Numbered from the stretch's first letter, positions 19,424 to 26,886 are shown. The stretch is DNA of 64,000 nucleotides from Clostridia bacterium (GCA_017461235.1 JAFTYU010000005.1:1-64000); one strand, 5' to 3'. Notes: generated from the sequence alone by a model not told the origin. Translations and numbers: made by a program.

Positions 19424-19497
19424 GCGGGTGTAGTTCAATGGTAGAATCCCAGCCTTCCAAGCTGGTCGTGTGGGTTCGATTCCCATCACCCGCTCCA
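19424..19497 (+). tRNA. tRNA-Gly(TCC)
   Basis: Acceptor stem GCGGGTG/CACCCGC, anticodon stem CCAGC/GCTGG with loop CTTCCAA giving anticodon TCC, T arm GGGTTCGATTCCC and an encoded CCA at 19495-19497. First of four tRNAs transcribed from the promoter just upstream. Confidence 0.95.
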
Positions 19498-19503
19498 CAA
19501 CGC

Positions 19504-19580
<77 letters not shown>

Positions 19581-19586
19581 AATATG

Positions 19587-19663
19587 GTGGATGTAGCTCA
19601 GTTGGTTAGAGTGCCAGGTTGTGGCCCTGGAGGTCGTCGGTTCGACCCCGATCATCCACCCCA
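19587..19663 (+). tRNA. tRNA-His(GTG)
   Basis: Anticodon stem CCAGG/CCTGG with loop TTGTGGC gives anticodon GTG. The acceptor is GTGGATG/CATCCAC with discriminator C at 19660 and an encoded G at 19586 that can be the histidine-specific G-1. CCA is encoded at 19661-19663. Confidence 0.95.
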
Positions 19664-19671
19664 CTTTAAAG

Positions 19672-19709
19672 GTCAAACTGCAGACGTTGGTTTGGAGTTT
19701 GACTCTTTT
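19672..19709 (+). terminator. Hairpin between tRNA-His and tRNA-Gln
   Basis: GTCAAACT (19672-19679) can pair with AGTTTGAC (19696-19703), followed by TCTTTT. It may be a weak terminator or a processing stem; the tail is poor. Confidence 0.4.
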
Positions 19710-19714
19710 AATAT

Positions 19715-19789
19715 AGGGATGTAGCCAAGCGGTAAGGCAACGGACTTTGACTCCGTCATGCGTGAGTTCGAATCTCGCCATCCCTGCCA
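19715..19789 (+). tRNA. tRNA-Gln(TTG)
   Basis: Acceptor AGGGATG/CATCCCT, anticodon stem ACGGA/TCCGT with loop CTTTGAC giving anticodon TTG, T arm GAGTTCGAATCTC, discriminator G and encoded CCA. Its last 21 bases are repeated at 19916-19937 and its T arm is repeated inverted at 19845-19857. Confidence 0.93.
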
Positions 19790-19937
19790 GCAAAGAGAGA
19801 TACCCTTTCCGGGTGTCTCTTTTTGCTTGTATTGACTTTTTTATGAGATTCGAACTCCACTCGGCGAAGCCGAACACAATCGGTGTTTGCGCAGCAAACG
19901 CAAGGCAGAGCCTTGCGAATCTCGCCATCCCTGCCAG
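19769..19937 (+). repeat. tRNA-3'-end-linked structured repeat, Gln copy
   Basis: A 22-bp direct repeat of the tRNA-Gln 3' end (19769-19790 and 19916-19937, offset 147) brackets non-coding DNA. In order: terminator hairpin 19790-19826; inverted T arm 19845-19857; hairpin TCGGC-GAA-GCCGA 19861-19873; linker AACACAATCGG; hairpin GTTTGC-GCA-GCAAAC 19885-19899; hairpin GCAAGGC-AGA-GCCTTGC 19900-19916; then the second tRNA 3' end. GAGATTCG (19845-19852) can pair with CGAATCTC (19916-19923) and close the three hairpins into one multibranch domain. The same layout recurs at tRNA-Val (21832-22006). No coding capacity. Confidence 0.85.
19790..19826 (+). terminator. Terminator after tRNA-Gln
   Basis: A 16-bp stem with two G-U pairs, from GCAAAGAGAGATACCC (19790-19805) to GGGTGTCTCTTTTTGC (19811-19826). 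The T-run is inside the 3' arm. Confidence 0.8.
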
Positions 19938-19967
19938 AAAAAAGCACTTCTTCTGAAGTGCTTTTTT
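19938..19967 (+). terminator. Second terminator, after the duplicated tRNA-Gln 3' end
   Basis: A perfect 13-bp stem AAAAAAGCACTTC / GAAGTGCTTTTTT with loop TTCT, starting immediately after the second tRNA 3'-end copy. Confidence 0.9.
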
Positions 19968-19970
19968 CAA

Positions 19971-20132
19971 TGAAATTTGCCCTTACGGGCAAGTGAAATA
20001 GCTTAGCTGTGAAATATTTACTTCGTAAATGTGAAATATTCGCTAACGCGAATGTGGGCAAATTTTATTTCACATTTTGTCAACAACAAAATATTTCATA
20101 ATCCGAAGGATTATTTCACATTGCGTAGCAAT
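19971..20132. repeat. Array of seven short hairpins with TGAAATA/TATTTCA linkers
   Basis: Seven small inverted repeats follow each other: TTGCCC-TTAC-GGGCAA (19977-19992), AGC-TTA-GCT (20000-20008), ATTTAC-TTC-GTAAAT (20016-20030), ATTCGC-TAAC-GCGAAT (20038-20053), ATTTTGT-CAACA-ACAAAAT (20074-20092), ATAATCC-GAA-GGATTAT (20098-20114) and ATTGC-GTA-GCAAT (20120-20132). The first four are separated by (G)TGAAATA, the last three by TATTTCA(C), the reverse complement, and TGAAATTTGCCC at the left edge is mirrored by GGGCAAATTTTATTTCA (20056-20072). Stems differ, linkers and small loops are kept. Non-coding. Confidence 0.8.
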
Positions 20133-20171
20133 ATCTCATTAATGGCCATCCGCTTTTTCATTAATCACACA

Positions 20172-20200
20172 TTGCTTTCATTCTCATTTTATGTTATCAT
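20172..20200 (+). promoter_or_regulatory. Promoter of the dCMP deaminase gene
   Basis: TTGCTT (20172-20177), 17 bases, TATCAT (20195-20200), 36 bases before the ATG. Confidence 0.55.
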
Positions 20201-20235
20201 TATATATGTTAAAATTCTCTTTCAAGGAGCACATT

Positions 20236-20721
20236 ATGGTCTACCCCAAACCGAATAAACTTGTTTCTAAAATTGATACTTATCTTAACTGTGCTGAAGT
20301 TTTTGCATACAGAAGCACCTGTTTGAAGCGTAAATACGGTGCTGTAATCGTTAAAGATGATGTCGTTGTATCAACAGGATATAACGGTTCTCCCCGTGGT
20401 TTTCAAAACTGTTGCGAGATAGGTTACTGTCCAAGAATTGAAAAGAATATGCACCAGGGCGAAGGTTACGGAATCTGCAGAGCCGTGCACGCGGAAATGA
20501 ATGCTCTGCTCAACTGCTCACGTCAACAGACTTTAGGTGCTGACTTGTATCTAACCGGCATTAACCCGAGCGATAATTCCGTTTATAAATCGAAGCCTTG
20601 TCCTGTTTGTGCGCGAAACATTATTCAGGCAGGTATAAGAAACGTCTATTTAAGAGTCGGTGACGGCGCGGATAATTACATCGTCATTCCTGCAGCAGAA
20701 TTACAATGGCTACAAAAATAA
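20236..20721 (+). CDS. dCMP deaminase family protein (ComEB-like)
   Basis: A 161-residue zinc-dependent deaminase that probably converts dCMP to dUMP for thymidylate synthesis. The zinc motifs are HAEMNALLNC (His near 85, proton-shuttle Glu next) and PCPVC near 121-125; the loop GYNGSPRGFQNC is typical of the dCMP deaminase/ComEB group. I start at ATG 20236, which has AAGGAG seven bases before it; earlier in-frame starts lack one. Single gene with its own promoter and terminator. Confidence 0.88.
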   Translation: MVYPKPNKLVSKIDTYLNCAEVFAYRSTCLKRKYGAVIVKDDVVVSTGYNGSPRGFQNCCEIGYCPRIEKNMHQGEGYGICRAVHAEMNALLNCSRQQTLGADLYLTGINPSDNSVYKSKPCPVCARNIIQAGIRNVYLRVGDGADNYIVIPAAELQWLQK

Positions 20722-20752
20722 TTAAACCGCAAGGACTTCCTTGCGGTTTAAA
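20722..20752. terminator. Bidirectional terminator
   Basis: Stem AAACCGCAAG / CTTGCGGTTT with loop GACTTC between the convergent deaminase and phosphoesterase genes. Confidence 0.85.
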
Positions 20753-20757
20753 TTATA

Positions 20758-21711
20758 TCATTTCAAATCAAACTCAAATTTCCCGTACTCAACGTCTACC
20801 CTTTTACCTTCAACGAACTTTCTTGCAGTAAATACAACTTTATTATCATATACTTCACAATAATAGCCAACGCCACAGTCTGTAAAGCCGAAGTTATTTT
20901 TCTTTCTGTACCCGGGAACACTCAAGGAATAAACGCCTTTCTGTTCATTAAGAACTTCCAATGTTTTTTCAAAAACACCGCCGTGAAGATGTCCGTTAAT
21001 AAAGTAAACATTTTTATGTTTCTCCATAACAGCTCTGACGTCGTCGGATTGTTCGCCCATATCCCCTGTTTTCCAAACCTCGGGAAGACCATGTGTTTCT
21101 GCAAAAGCCTGATGGCACATAACGAAGACAGGTTTACCGTCTTTTGTGCCCCTTGCAAGCTCCTTATCAAGAAAATCCATCTGTTCACGGGTAATATGAG
21201 CCTTTTCAAGAACACGTTTCTCTGTACCGATAACAATAAAAGTGTAACCATTTATGTCATAAGAATAATAACTCTTGCCATTAGTTTTTATATCAAGATA
21301 TTCTTCGGCTTTATCCATTATTATCTTCTGATTTCTGCCATATAAAAATCTGACATCGTGATTACCCATTGTAACAAAGAGCTTAAAATCATTTTTAAAT
21401 TTATCAAAAACATCAAAGAAGCGTTTGTACTCTTTTATTTTGCCATATTCCGATAAATCACCGGCCATAAGAACGGCATCAATCTTACAGTCAGTATTTT
21501 TAATATCTTCAAAAAAGTTATTAAGGTTAACAGTTGCACTGTCTTTATCAATAAGATGAGTATCTGCAATAGAAGCGAAAGACACCCGTACATTTTCTTT
21601 GTCGATAAATTCAAGTGGTTCATCTTTCGACAAATCAAAAGCCACGTCATAGTCAGGAGACATTGCTTTTAACTGATTGCGGTATTTATCAATAAAAATC
21701 TTTAAACCCAT
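20758..21711 (-). CDS. Calcineurin-like metallophosphoesterase
   Basis: A 317-residue cytoplasmic metallophosphoesterase. The metal-binding motifs appear in order: ADTHLI, AGDLSE, GNHDVRF, CHQAF and GHLHGG, so the active site looks complete. The first 40 residues (MGLKIFIDKYRNQLKAMSP) precede the fold and are unusual. No signal peptide. Substrate cannot be read from sequence. AAGGGG precedes the ATG and a perfect promoter lies at 21741-21769. Confidence 0.85.
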   Translation of the reverse strand: MGLKIFIDKYRNQLKAMSPDYDVAFDLSKDEPLEFIDKENVRVSFASIADTHLIDKDSATVNLNNFFEDIKNTDCKIDAVLMAGDLSEYGKIKEYKRFFDVFDKFKNDFKLFVTMGNHDVRFLYGRNQKIIMDKAEEYLDIKTNGKSYYSYDINGYTFIVIGTEKRVLEKAHITREQMDFLDKELARGTKDGKPVFVMCHQAFAETHGLPEVWKTGDMGEQSDDVRAVMEKHKNVYFINGHLHGGVFEKTLEVLNEQKGVYSLSVPGYRKKNNFGFTDCGVGYYCEVYDNKVVFTARKFVEGKRVDVEYGKFEFDLK

Positions 21712-21740
21712 AAAAACACCCCTTGGAAAAAGATAGTAAT

Positions 21741-21769
21741 ATTATATTAAATAATACGGAATGTGTCAA
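21741..21769 (-). promoter_or_regulatory. Promoter of the metallophosphoesterase gene
   Basis: Minus-strand TTGACA (21769-21764), 17 bases, TATAAT (21746-21741): full consensus. Confidence 0.88.
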
Positions 21770-21795
21770 ATACATTAATAAATTTTTCAGTTAAT

Positions 21796-21838
21796 CCAAA
21801 AACAAAAAAGCCACCTATTGGTGACTTTTTGTTTTTGG
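21796..21838 (-). terminator. Second terminator, after the duplicated tRNA-Val 3' end
   Basis: A long A/T-rich stem between 21796-21815 and 21820-21838 with core GGTGACT/AGCCACC and loop region TATT. On the minus strand it directly follows the second tRNA-Val 3'-end copy, mirroring the Gln locus. Confidence 0.8.
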
Positions 21839-22006
21839 TGGAGACGACAGGGCTCGATGGGCTCTGCCCATCATTCGCGCAAGCGCGAACTCCCGATTAT
21901 GTTCGCCTTCGGCGAGGCAGGTTCGAGCCCTTTTAATCAACTCATAAAAAAAAGAAAAAGCCACGAATGTGACTTTCTCTTTTTTGGTGGAGACGACAGG
22001 GCTCGA
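21832..22006 (-). repeat. tRNA-3'-end-linked structured repeat, Val copy
   Basis: A 26-bp direct repeat of the tRNA-Val 3' end (21981-22006 and 21832-21857, offset 149) brackets the same set of parts as at tRNA-Gln, read on the minus strand: terminator (21985-21951), inverted T arm (13 nt, 21930-21918), hairpin TCGCC-GAA-GGCGA (21915-21903), linker ACATAATCGG, hairpin TTCGCG-CTTG-CGCGAA (21889-21874), hairpin GATGGGC-AGA-GCCCATC (21872-21856), second tRNA 3' end. GGGCTCG of the inverted arm pairs with CGAGCCC of the second copy. Compared with the Gln copy, the first and last hairpins show compensatory stem changes with GAA and AGA loops unchanged. Confidence 0.85.
21951..21984 (-). terminator. 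Terminator after tRNA-Val
   Basis: Minus strand AAAGAGAAAGTCAC pairs with GTGGCTTTTTCTTT through a short loop (two G-U pairs), followed by more T. Starts right after the encoded CCA. Confidence 0.8.
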
Positions 22007-22061
22007 ACCTGTGACCCCTTGCACGTCAAGCAAGTGCTCTAGCCAACTGAGCTACGCCTCC
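21985..22061 (-). tRNA. tRNA-Val(GAC)
   Basis: Read on the minus strand: acceptor GGAGGCG/CGTCTCC, D arm with GCTCAGTTGGCTAGAGC, anticodon stem CTTGC/GCAAG with loop TTGACGT giving anticodon GAC, T arm CAGGTTCGAGCCCTG, discriminator A and encoded CCA. Single tRNA gene downstream of cysK on the same strand. Confidence 0.94.
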
Positions 22062-22138
22062 GAAGCGTTGTTATTATATCATCACTATGAACATAAATCA
22101 ATAGTTTTTCTAAAAAACAACTAATAAAAACAAAGATT

Positions 22139-23071
22139 TTAATATTCAAACAACTCTGTCGAAAGATATCTTGAGCCTGTGTCGGGAAGAAGAACAACGA
22201 TTGTTTTGCCTTCATTTTCAGGTCTTTTTGCAACTTCCAACGCACCACATAAAGCTGCACCTGAGGATATGCCTACAAGAAGACCTTCCTTAACACCCAA
22301 AAGACGCGCATATTTATATGCATCTTCATCGCTTACCGTAAGGATTTCATCATACACATTTGTATTCAATACTTTCGGCACAAAGCCTGCACCAATACCC
22401 TGAATACCGTGTTTACCGGCAACACCCTTTGAGAGCACCGGTGATGTTTCAGGTTCAACAGCGATTATTTTGATATCATTATTTTTAGATTTCAGATATT
22501 CGCCTACCCCGGTTATTGTTCCGCCTGTGCCTACCCCTGCAACAAATATATCAACTTTTCCGTCAGTGTCTTCATATATCTCAGGCCCCGTTGTTTTGCG
22601 ATGGGCTTCGGCATTAGCATCGTTATCAAACTGCCCCGGTATGAAGCTATGAGAATTTTCTTTTGCTAAGCATTCCGCCTTTTCTATTGCTCCTGACATT
22701 CCGTATTTTCCGTCAGACAATACAACGTCGGCGCCGTATGCTTTCATAAGCTTAATACGCTCTACAGACATAGTATCAGGCATAACAATAATTGTCCTGT
22801 ACCCTCTTGCAGCCGCAACAGCCGCAAGACCAATTCCGGTATTGCCCGAAGTCGGTTCGATAATCACAGAATCAGGCGTCAGAAGACCTTTTCTTTCGGC
22901 ATCGTCTATCATTTCTTTAGCAACCCTGTCTTTAACAGAGCCTGCAGGATTAAAAAACTCAACCTTTGCAAGTAATGTTGATTTTAAGGAATAAATGTTT
23001 TCAATATTCTGAAGCTCAAGCAAAGGAGTTTTTCCTATAAGCTGCTCCGCGGATTTATAGATATTTGACAT
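22139..23071 (-). CDS. cysK: Cysteine synthase A
   Basis: CysK makes L-cysteine from O-acetylserine and sulphide with PLP. The 310-residue protein has the PLP lysine in NPAGSVKDRV (Lys 47), the substrate loop EPTSGNTGIGLA, the phosphate-binding GVGTGGTITG and the C-terminal GISSGAA and LPDTGSRYLS motifs. It is full length and ends in EY, an ending unlike the usual one for binding to serine acetyltransferase partners. It follows the glycosyltransferase gene by 29 bases; the pair may be the tail of the long upstream run. No serine acetyltransferase gene is nearby. Confidence 0.94.
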   Translation of the reverse strand: MSNIYKSAEQLIGKTPLLELQNIENIYSLKSTLLAKVEFFNPAGSVKDRVAKEMIDDAERKGLLTPDSVIIEPTSGNTGIGLAAVAAARGYRTIIVMPDTMSVERIKLMKAYGADVVLSDGKYGMSGAIEKAECLAKENSHSFIPGQFDNDANAEAHRKTTGPEIYEDTDGKVDIFVAGVGTGGTITGVGEYLKSKNNDIKIIAVEPETSPVLSKGVAGKHGIQGIGAGFVPKVLNTNVYDEILTVSDEDAYKYARLLGVKEGLLVGISSGAALCGALEVAKRPENEGKTIVVLLPDTGSRYLSTELFEY

Positions 23072-23100
23072 TTAATCACCAAGCTTTTATTGATTTAGAC

Positions 23101-24210
23101 TTATAATTCCTGATAAATTTTATATATCCGTTCACACCAAATTCCCACACTATATTCATCAACAATTTTCCTGTAATTTGACGGACTGTTGCCTAAAGCG
23201 ATAGCATTATTAATTGCATCGGCGCAATCTTTATGATTCTCTGTAGAATATATAACGACCTTATCATAATCATGACACCAGCTCGTACCTTTAATATCAC
23301 TTACAGCAACAGGAACGTTTTGAGAAATTGCCTCAAGAATACCATACGAAAAAGCCTCTTTACGGCTGGCGGATAAATAAGCATCCGCAGCTCTGTGATA
23401 TGCAAACATATCCTCACGACTGGGTAGATACCTTATCCAATCGCTATTAGGATCAATGCCTGTTCTTTCGCTGATAATTTTCAAAGAATCAGAACTCGGT
23501 AGTGAGCCCATGCCAACAACGCCCAAGAGAATTTTCGGATTATCTTTTCTGAGTTCATTAACCGCGCGAACAGCAATGTCCAGTCCTTTTCTGTAAATAT
23601 CCCAACCCAGAAAAAGACAGAGCTTTTCGTCAGGAGTTATTCCTATTTCTGCGCGACACTCATCTCTGGAGGCAGAAACAGAAACATTTCGCAACAAAGA
23701 CAATCCGTTAGGAACATATTTGTGACGCGCAAAAACATATGAACTGTCCTTCTGCGGATTAACACTCACAACTGTGATTTTGTTTTTGCGATAAATAAGG
23801 GAAGTAAGCCCACAACGAATTTTTTGCTTAAAGACACTTCCTTCGACAGAAAAATCCATATGGTCATGCACAAGTATTTTAACCCCAAGCTCACCGGCAA
23901 ACGAATTAACTGTGTGATGAAAGAAACCGAAATGAATATGAAGAATATCAATGTTATACTTTTTAATAAACGATTTCAAAAAATCCAGTTTCTGACTTTC
24001 AGTTTTATCTTTTGTTGTAAGTTCAACCACAAAGCCTTCTCTTTCAAGCCATTTTACCCAAGAACCTTCAGACAATGTATTAGCATTTTCCGGAAAAATA
24101 AAAAACAAATTGTCCCCTTTGTTTTTTAAATATCGTCCCAGTTCTACGCAAGATGCAATAAAATTACCGCTTGCAGGCGTTGCGTAATCTGCTGCTATTA
24201 ATACATTCAT
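23101..24210 (-). CDS. Glycosyltransferase, GT4-type
   Basis: A 369-residue GT-B glycosyltransferase. The N-terminal Rossmann half begins MNVLIAADYATPASGNF; the C-terminal half has the donor-binding region LFLGWDIYRKGLDIAVRAV and the EX7E-type motif SASRKEAFSYGILEAISQ near 300. Retaining transfer of a nucleotide sugar is expected; donor and acceptor cannot be told. I start at ATG 24210 because it opens the fold; an ATG 18 bases upstream is possible and the ribosome site is poor in both cases. Confidence 0.85.
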   Translation of the reverse strand: MNVLIAADYATPASGNFIASCVELGRYLKNKGDNLFFIFPENANTLSEGSWVKWLEREGFVVELTTKDKTESQKLDFLKSFIKKYNIDILHIHFGFFHHTVNSFAGELGVKILVHDHMDFSVEGSVFKQKIRCGLTSLIYRKNKITVVSVNPQKDSSYVFARHKYVPNGLSLLRNVSVSASRDECRAEIGITPDEKLCLFLGWDIYRKGLDIAVRAVNELRKDNPKILLGVVGMGSLPSSDSLKIISERTGIDPNSDWIRYLPSREDMFAYHRAADAYLSASRKEAFSYGILEAISQNVPVAVSDIKGTSWCHDYDKVVIYSTENHKDCADAINNAIALGNSPSNYRKIVDEYSVGIWCERIYKIYQEL

Positions 24211-24297
24211 AAATCTCACACCATCCATATCATCATATAAAAATATTTATGTAAAACATAATGTTAACTTTTAATACATTACATCTTCCTAACCCTG

Positions 24298-26886
24298 TCA
24301 AGTCATATCTTTTATAAACTTCACAAGCTCCCCTACCTTGCTCGGTCTGGGTTTGTTTATCTTTAAAAGCAACTCGTCAATAAGCTCATCAACTTTTTTG
24401 ACTTCCCTTTCAAAATCCTTGGCGGAAACTCTCAACACACCGTATCGCACCGCAGAAAGCTGAATAAGGTTATCTGACGTCACGACTCGCACATTCTCAT
24501 TTTTGCCGATATCAGCAATAAGTTTTTCAATGTAATTGTCACCGAGCTCGCGCTCTTTTGTATAAACAACGCGAATATTATTGTAATTATAGCGCTTACC
24601 TGTATTTCCTGCTACTTTGTAAGCATCAAAAACCAGTACTGTTTCACATTTGCTGAAAGCACTGTAATTACACAAAATATCCATCAATTTATTTCGTGCA
24701 GTTTCAAGGTTATCTTCCGCTATTTTCTTTAAATCCTCCCAGGCAAAAATAACATTATAGCCGTCGACAATAATATACTTTTTTCTTTGTACAGGGTTGT
24801 ATTCTGTCTGTAACGGCTTTTTAGGTGTTACATTATGGCTATATCTATAAAAAGGATGCTTATCTTTACCGAACTCACGCTCCATTATTGCCTCAAGCTC
24901 TTTATCATCAATATGGAAATTGCGTTTATTAAGTGTGACTTCATACGGTGTTTTTTCCTGAACAAGACAGGAATCAATATGCATATAATCAAACACTTTA
25001 TCCCACTTGACATTAAAGCCTGCACCGTGAGCACAAAAAACAGAGTCCGGTGTGTTTTCCAAATCACTTTCAGGTGAATATTTTGCCTTTTCAATGACAT
25101 CTTCCGGATTATGGCATATGTCATAACCGCATACATCACAAAAGAGTTTGCCCTGACCGCTTGTGTAGGATGCAACTTCAGCTGCATAACCATTGAAGGT
25201 CACAACGGGAGCTTTACCTTTTATTATGCTGACACCGTTTGATTCAATCGGTTGTTCAAAAGTACCGTTTTTCATACGTATATCGCTGATAGCACGTCCT
25301 ATCTGCTCCGTAGGCACTTCTAATCTGAAACTGTAAAAAGGCTCCAACAACAGCGATTCTGCCTGCATTAAGCCTTGTCTGACGGCACGATAGGTAGATT
25401 GTCTGAAATCGCCGCCCTCAGTATGCTTCAGATGCGCTCTGCCTGCTGCAAGGGTTATTTTAATATCGGTTATAGGTGAACCCGTAAGAACACCTAAATG
25501 TTCCTTTTCAGAAAGATGAGCAAGTATAAGATTCTGCCAATTGCGGTCAAGGTAGTCTTCGCCACATTCGGATTTAATAATTATACCGCTACCACGCGTC
25601 AAAGGTTCAATAATAAGATGAACCTCGGCATAATGTCGTAAAGGCTCATAGTGACCTACACCTTCAACTGTATTTTTGATTGTTTCTTTATATAAAACCC
25701 TTCCCGAGTCAATCTCAACATTCACATCAAATCTTTCGGAAATAATACCCTTCAGTATTTCTGTTTGGATATCTCCCATAAGAGAAACATGTATTTCCTG
25801 TAAAAATGAGTTCCATGAAACGCGCAACTGCGGGTCTTCTGCTTCAAGCAACCGCAGCTTCGGTAAAAAGGTTTGCGCATCGCAACTATCGGGCAAAACC
25901 ACACGATAATTCATAACAGGTTCAAGATAAGACTCGTGAAAAGAACATTCAGACCCTAAACCGTCACCGCAATTAAGTGAAGATATACCCGTAACCACAC
26001 AGACACCGCCTGCGGTCATCTCATCAACACTTATAAACTTCTGACCTGAATATACTCTTATATTATTTACCTTTTCGTTCTTACCGTTATAAGAAAGTGT
26101 TTCTTTTACCTTTAGTGAACCGCCCGTTATTTTAAGGTGAGTCAATCGTTCTCCCTTAGGGTCATGGGTGATTTTAAAGACTTTGGCAGAAAATTCTTCG
26201 GGATAGCTTTTGACTCTTATATACTTGTAAAGTCCTTCAAGAAATTCGTCTAAACCCTGTGACTTAAGCCCCGAGCCAAAATAACAAGGTACAACAAGGC
26301 GTTTTGAAATCATATCAACAATATCATTACTGTTAACAACGCCTGTTTCAAAATACTGCTCCAAAACGGTCTCATCACAAACGGCAACATTTTCAAAAAA
26401 GTCATCGGTACCATCTTTTGAAAAATCAACTATACATTCGCCACACAATTTTTTCAAATCGGTGATAATATCGCTTTCCGGTAAACGGGCAAAGTCCATT
26501 TTTGTTACAAAAACAAAGGTTGGTATATTGTATGATTTTAAGAGCTTCCACAATGTTCTTGTGTGAGACTGAACACCGTCCGTGCCACTGATTACAAGTA
26601 CAGCATAATCGAGAATTTTTAACATTCTCTCCGTTTCTGCTGAAAAATCCACATGACCGGGTGTGTCAAGCAAAGTAACTTCTAAATCATTTATATTAAA
26701 AACGGTCTGACCTGCAAAAATAGTAATACCGCGCTCCTTTTCAAGGGTATGGGTATCCAAGGTCGTGTCGCCATTGTCAACACGCCCTAATTTCCTTATT
26801 TTGCCGGCTTTATACAGTAAAGCTTCAGCCAAAGTTGTTTTACCTGCATCGACGTGTGCAAGTATTCCTACTACCGTTTTTTTCAT
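24298..26886 (-). CDS. TetM/EF-G-like translational GTPase fused to a Rae1/YacP-type NYN ribonuclease
   Basis: An 862-residue two-part protein. Residues 1 to about 690 are an EF-G-type GTPase of the ribosomal-protection (TetM-like) branch: AHVDAGKTT (10-18), DTPGH, TKMD, and a C-terminal EF-G domain region, where CDVCGYDIC and later CAHGAGF form a possible metal site. Residues about 702-835 match YacP/Rae1: IIVDGYNVIFAW, VLVFDAYKV, TKERELGDNYIEKL, VTSDNL, so the acidic catalytic residues are present. Rae1 cleaves mRNA in the ribosomal A site, where TetM-type GTPases also bind, so the fusion suggests GTP-driven delivery of a nuclease to ribosomes. ATG 26886 has AAGGG upstream; the earlier in-frame ATG at 26916 does not. 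Do not read this as proof of tetracycline resistance. Confidence 0.88.
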   Translation of the reverse strand: MKKTVVGILAHVDAGKTTLAEALLYKAGKIRKLGRVDNGDTTLDTHTLEKERGITIFAGQTVFNINDLEVTLLDTPGHVDFSAETERMLKILDYAVLVISGTDGVQSHTRTLWKLLKSYNIPTFVFVTKMDFARLPESDIITDLKKLCGECIVDFSKDGTDDFFENVAVCDETVLEQYFETGVVNSNDIVDMISKRLVVPCYFGSGLKSQGLDEFLEGLYKYIRVKSYPEEFSAKVFKITHDPKGERLTHLKITGGSLKVKETLSYNGKNEKVNNIRVYSGQKFISVDEMTAGGVCVVTGISSLNCGDGLGSECSFHESYLEPVMNYRVVLPDSCDAQTFLPKLRLLEAEDPQLRVSWNSFLQEIHVSLMGDIQTEILKGIISERFDVNVEIDSGRVLYKETIKNTVEGVGHYEPLRHYAEVHLIIEPLTRGSGIIIKSECGEDYLDRNWQNLILAHLSEKEHLGVLTGSPITDIKITLAAGRAHLKHTEGGDFRQSTYRAVRQGLMQAESLLLEPFYSFRLEVPTEQIGRAISDIRMKNGTFEQPIESNGVSIIKGKAPVVTFNGYAAEVASYTSGQGKLFCDVCGYDICHNPEDVIEKAKYSPESDLENTPDSVFCAHGAGFNVKWDKVFDYMHIDSCLVQEKTPYEVTLNKRNFHIDDKELEAIMEREFGKDKHPFYRYSHNVTPKKPLQTEYNPVQRKKYIIVDGYNVIFAWEDLKKIAEDNLETARNKLMDILCNYSAFSKCETVLVFDAYKVAGNTGKRYNYNNIRVVYTKERELGDNYIEKLIADIGKNENVRVVTSDNLIQLSAVRYGVLRVSAKDFEREVKKVDELIDELLLKINKPRPSKVGELVKFIKDMT

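Noticed and set aside
19769..19937. Prophage or integrative element attachment sites at tRNA-Gln
   Set aside because: The 22-bp repeats look like att sites, but only about 125 non-coding bases lie between them and no integrase is in the window. The matching structure at tRNA-Val favours a small repeat family.
19971..20132. CRISPR array
   Set aside because: Spaced repeats are only 7-8 bases and the variable parts are palindromes; no cas genes nearby.
24298..26886. Tetracycline resistance gene of the tetM type
   Set aside because: The GTPase is of the same broad family, but the protein carries a ribonuclease domain and sits in a housekeeping run, with no mobile-element signs around it.
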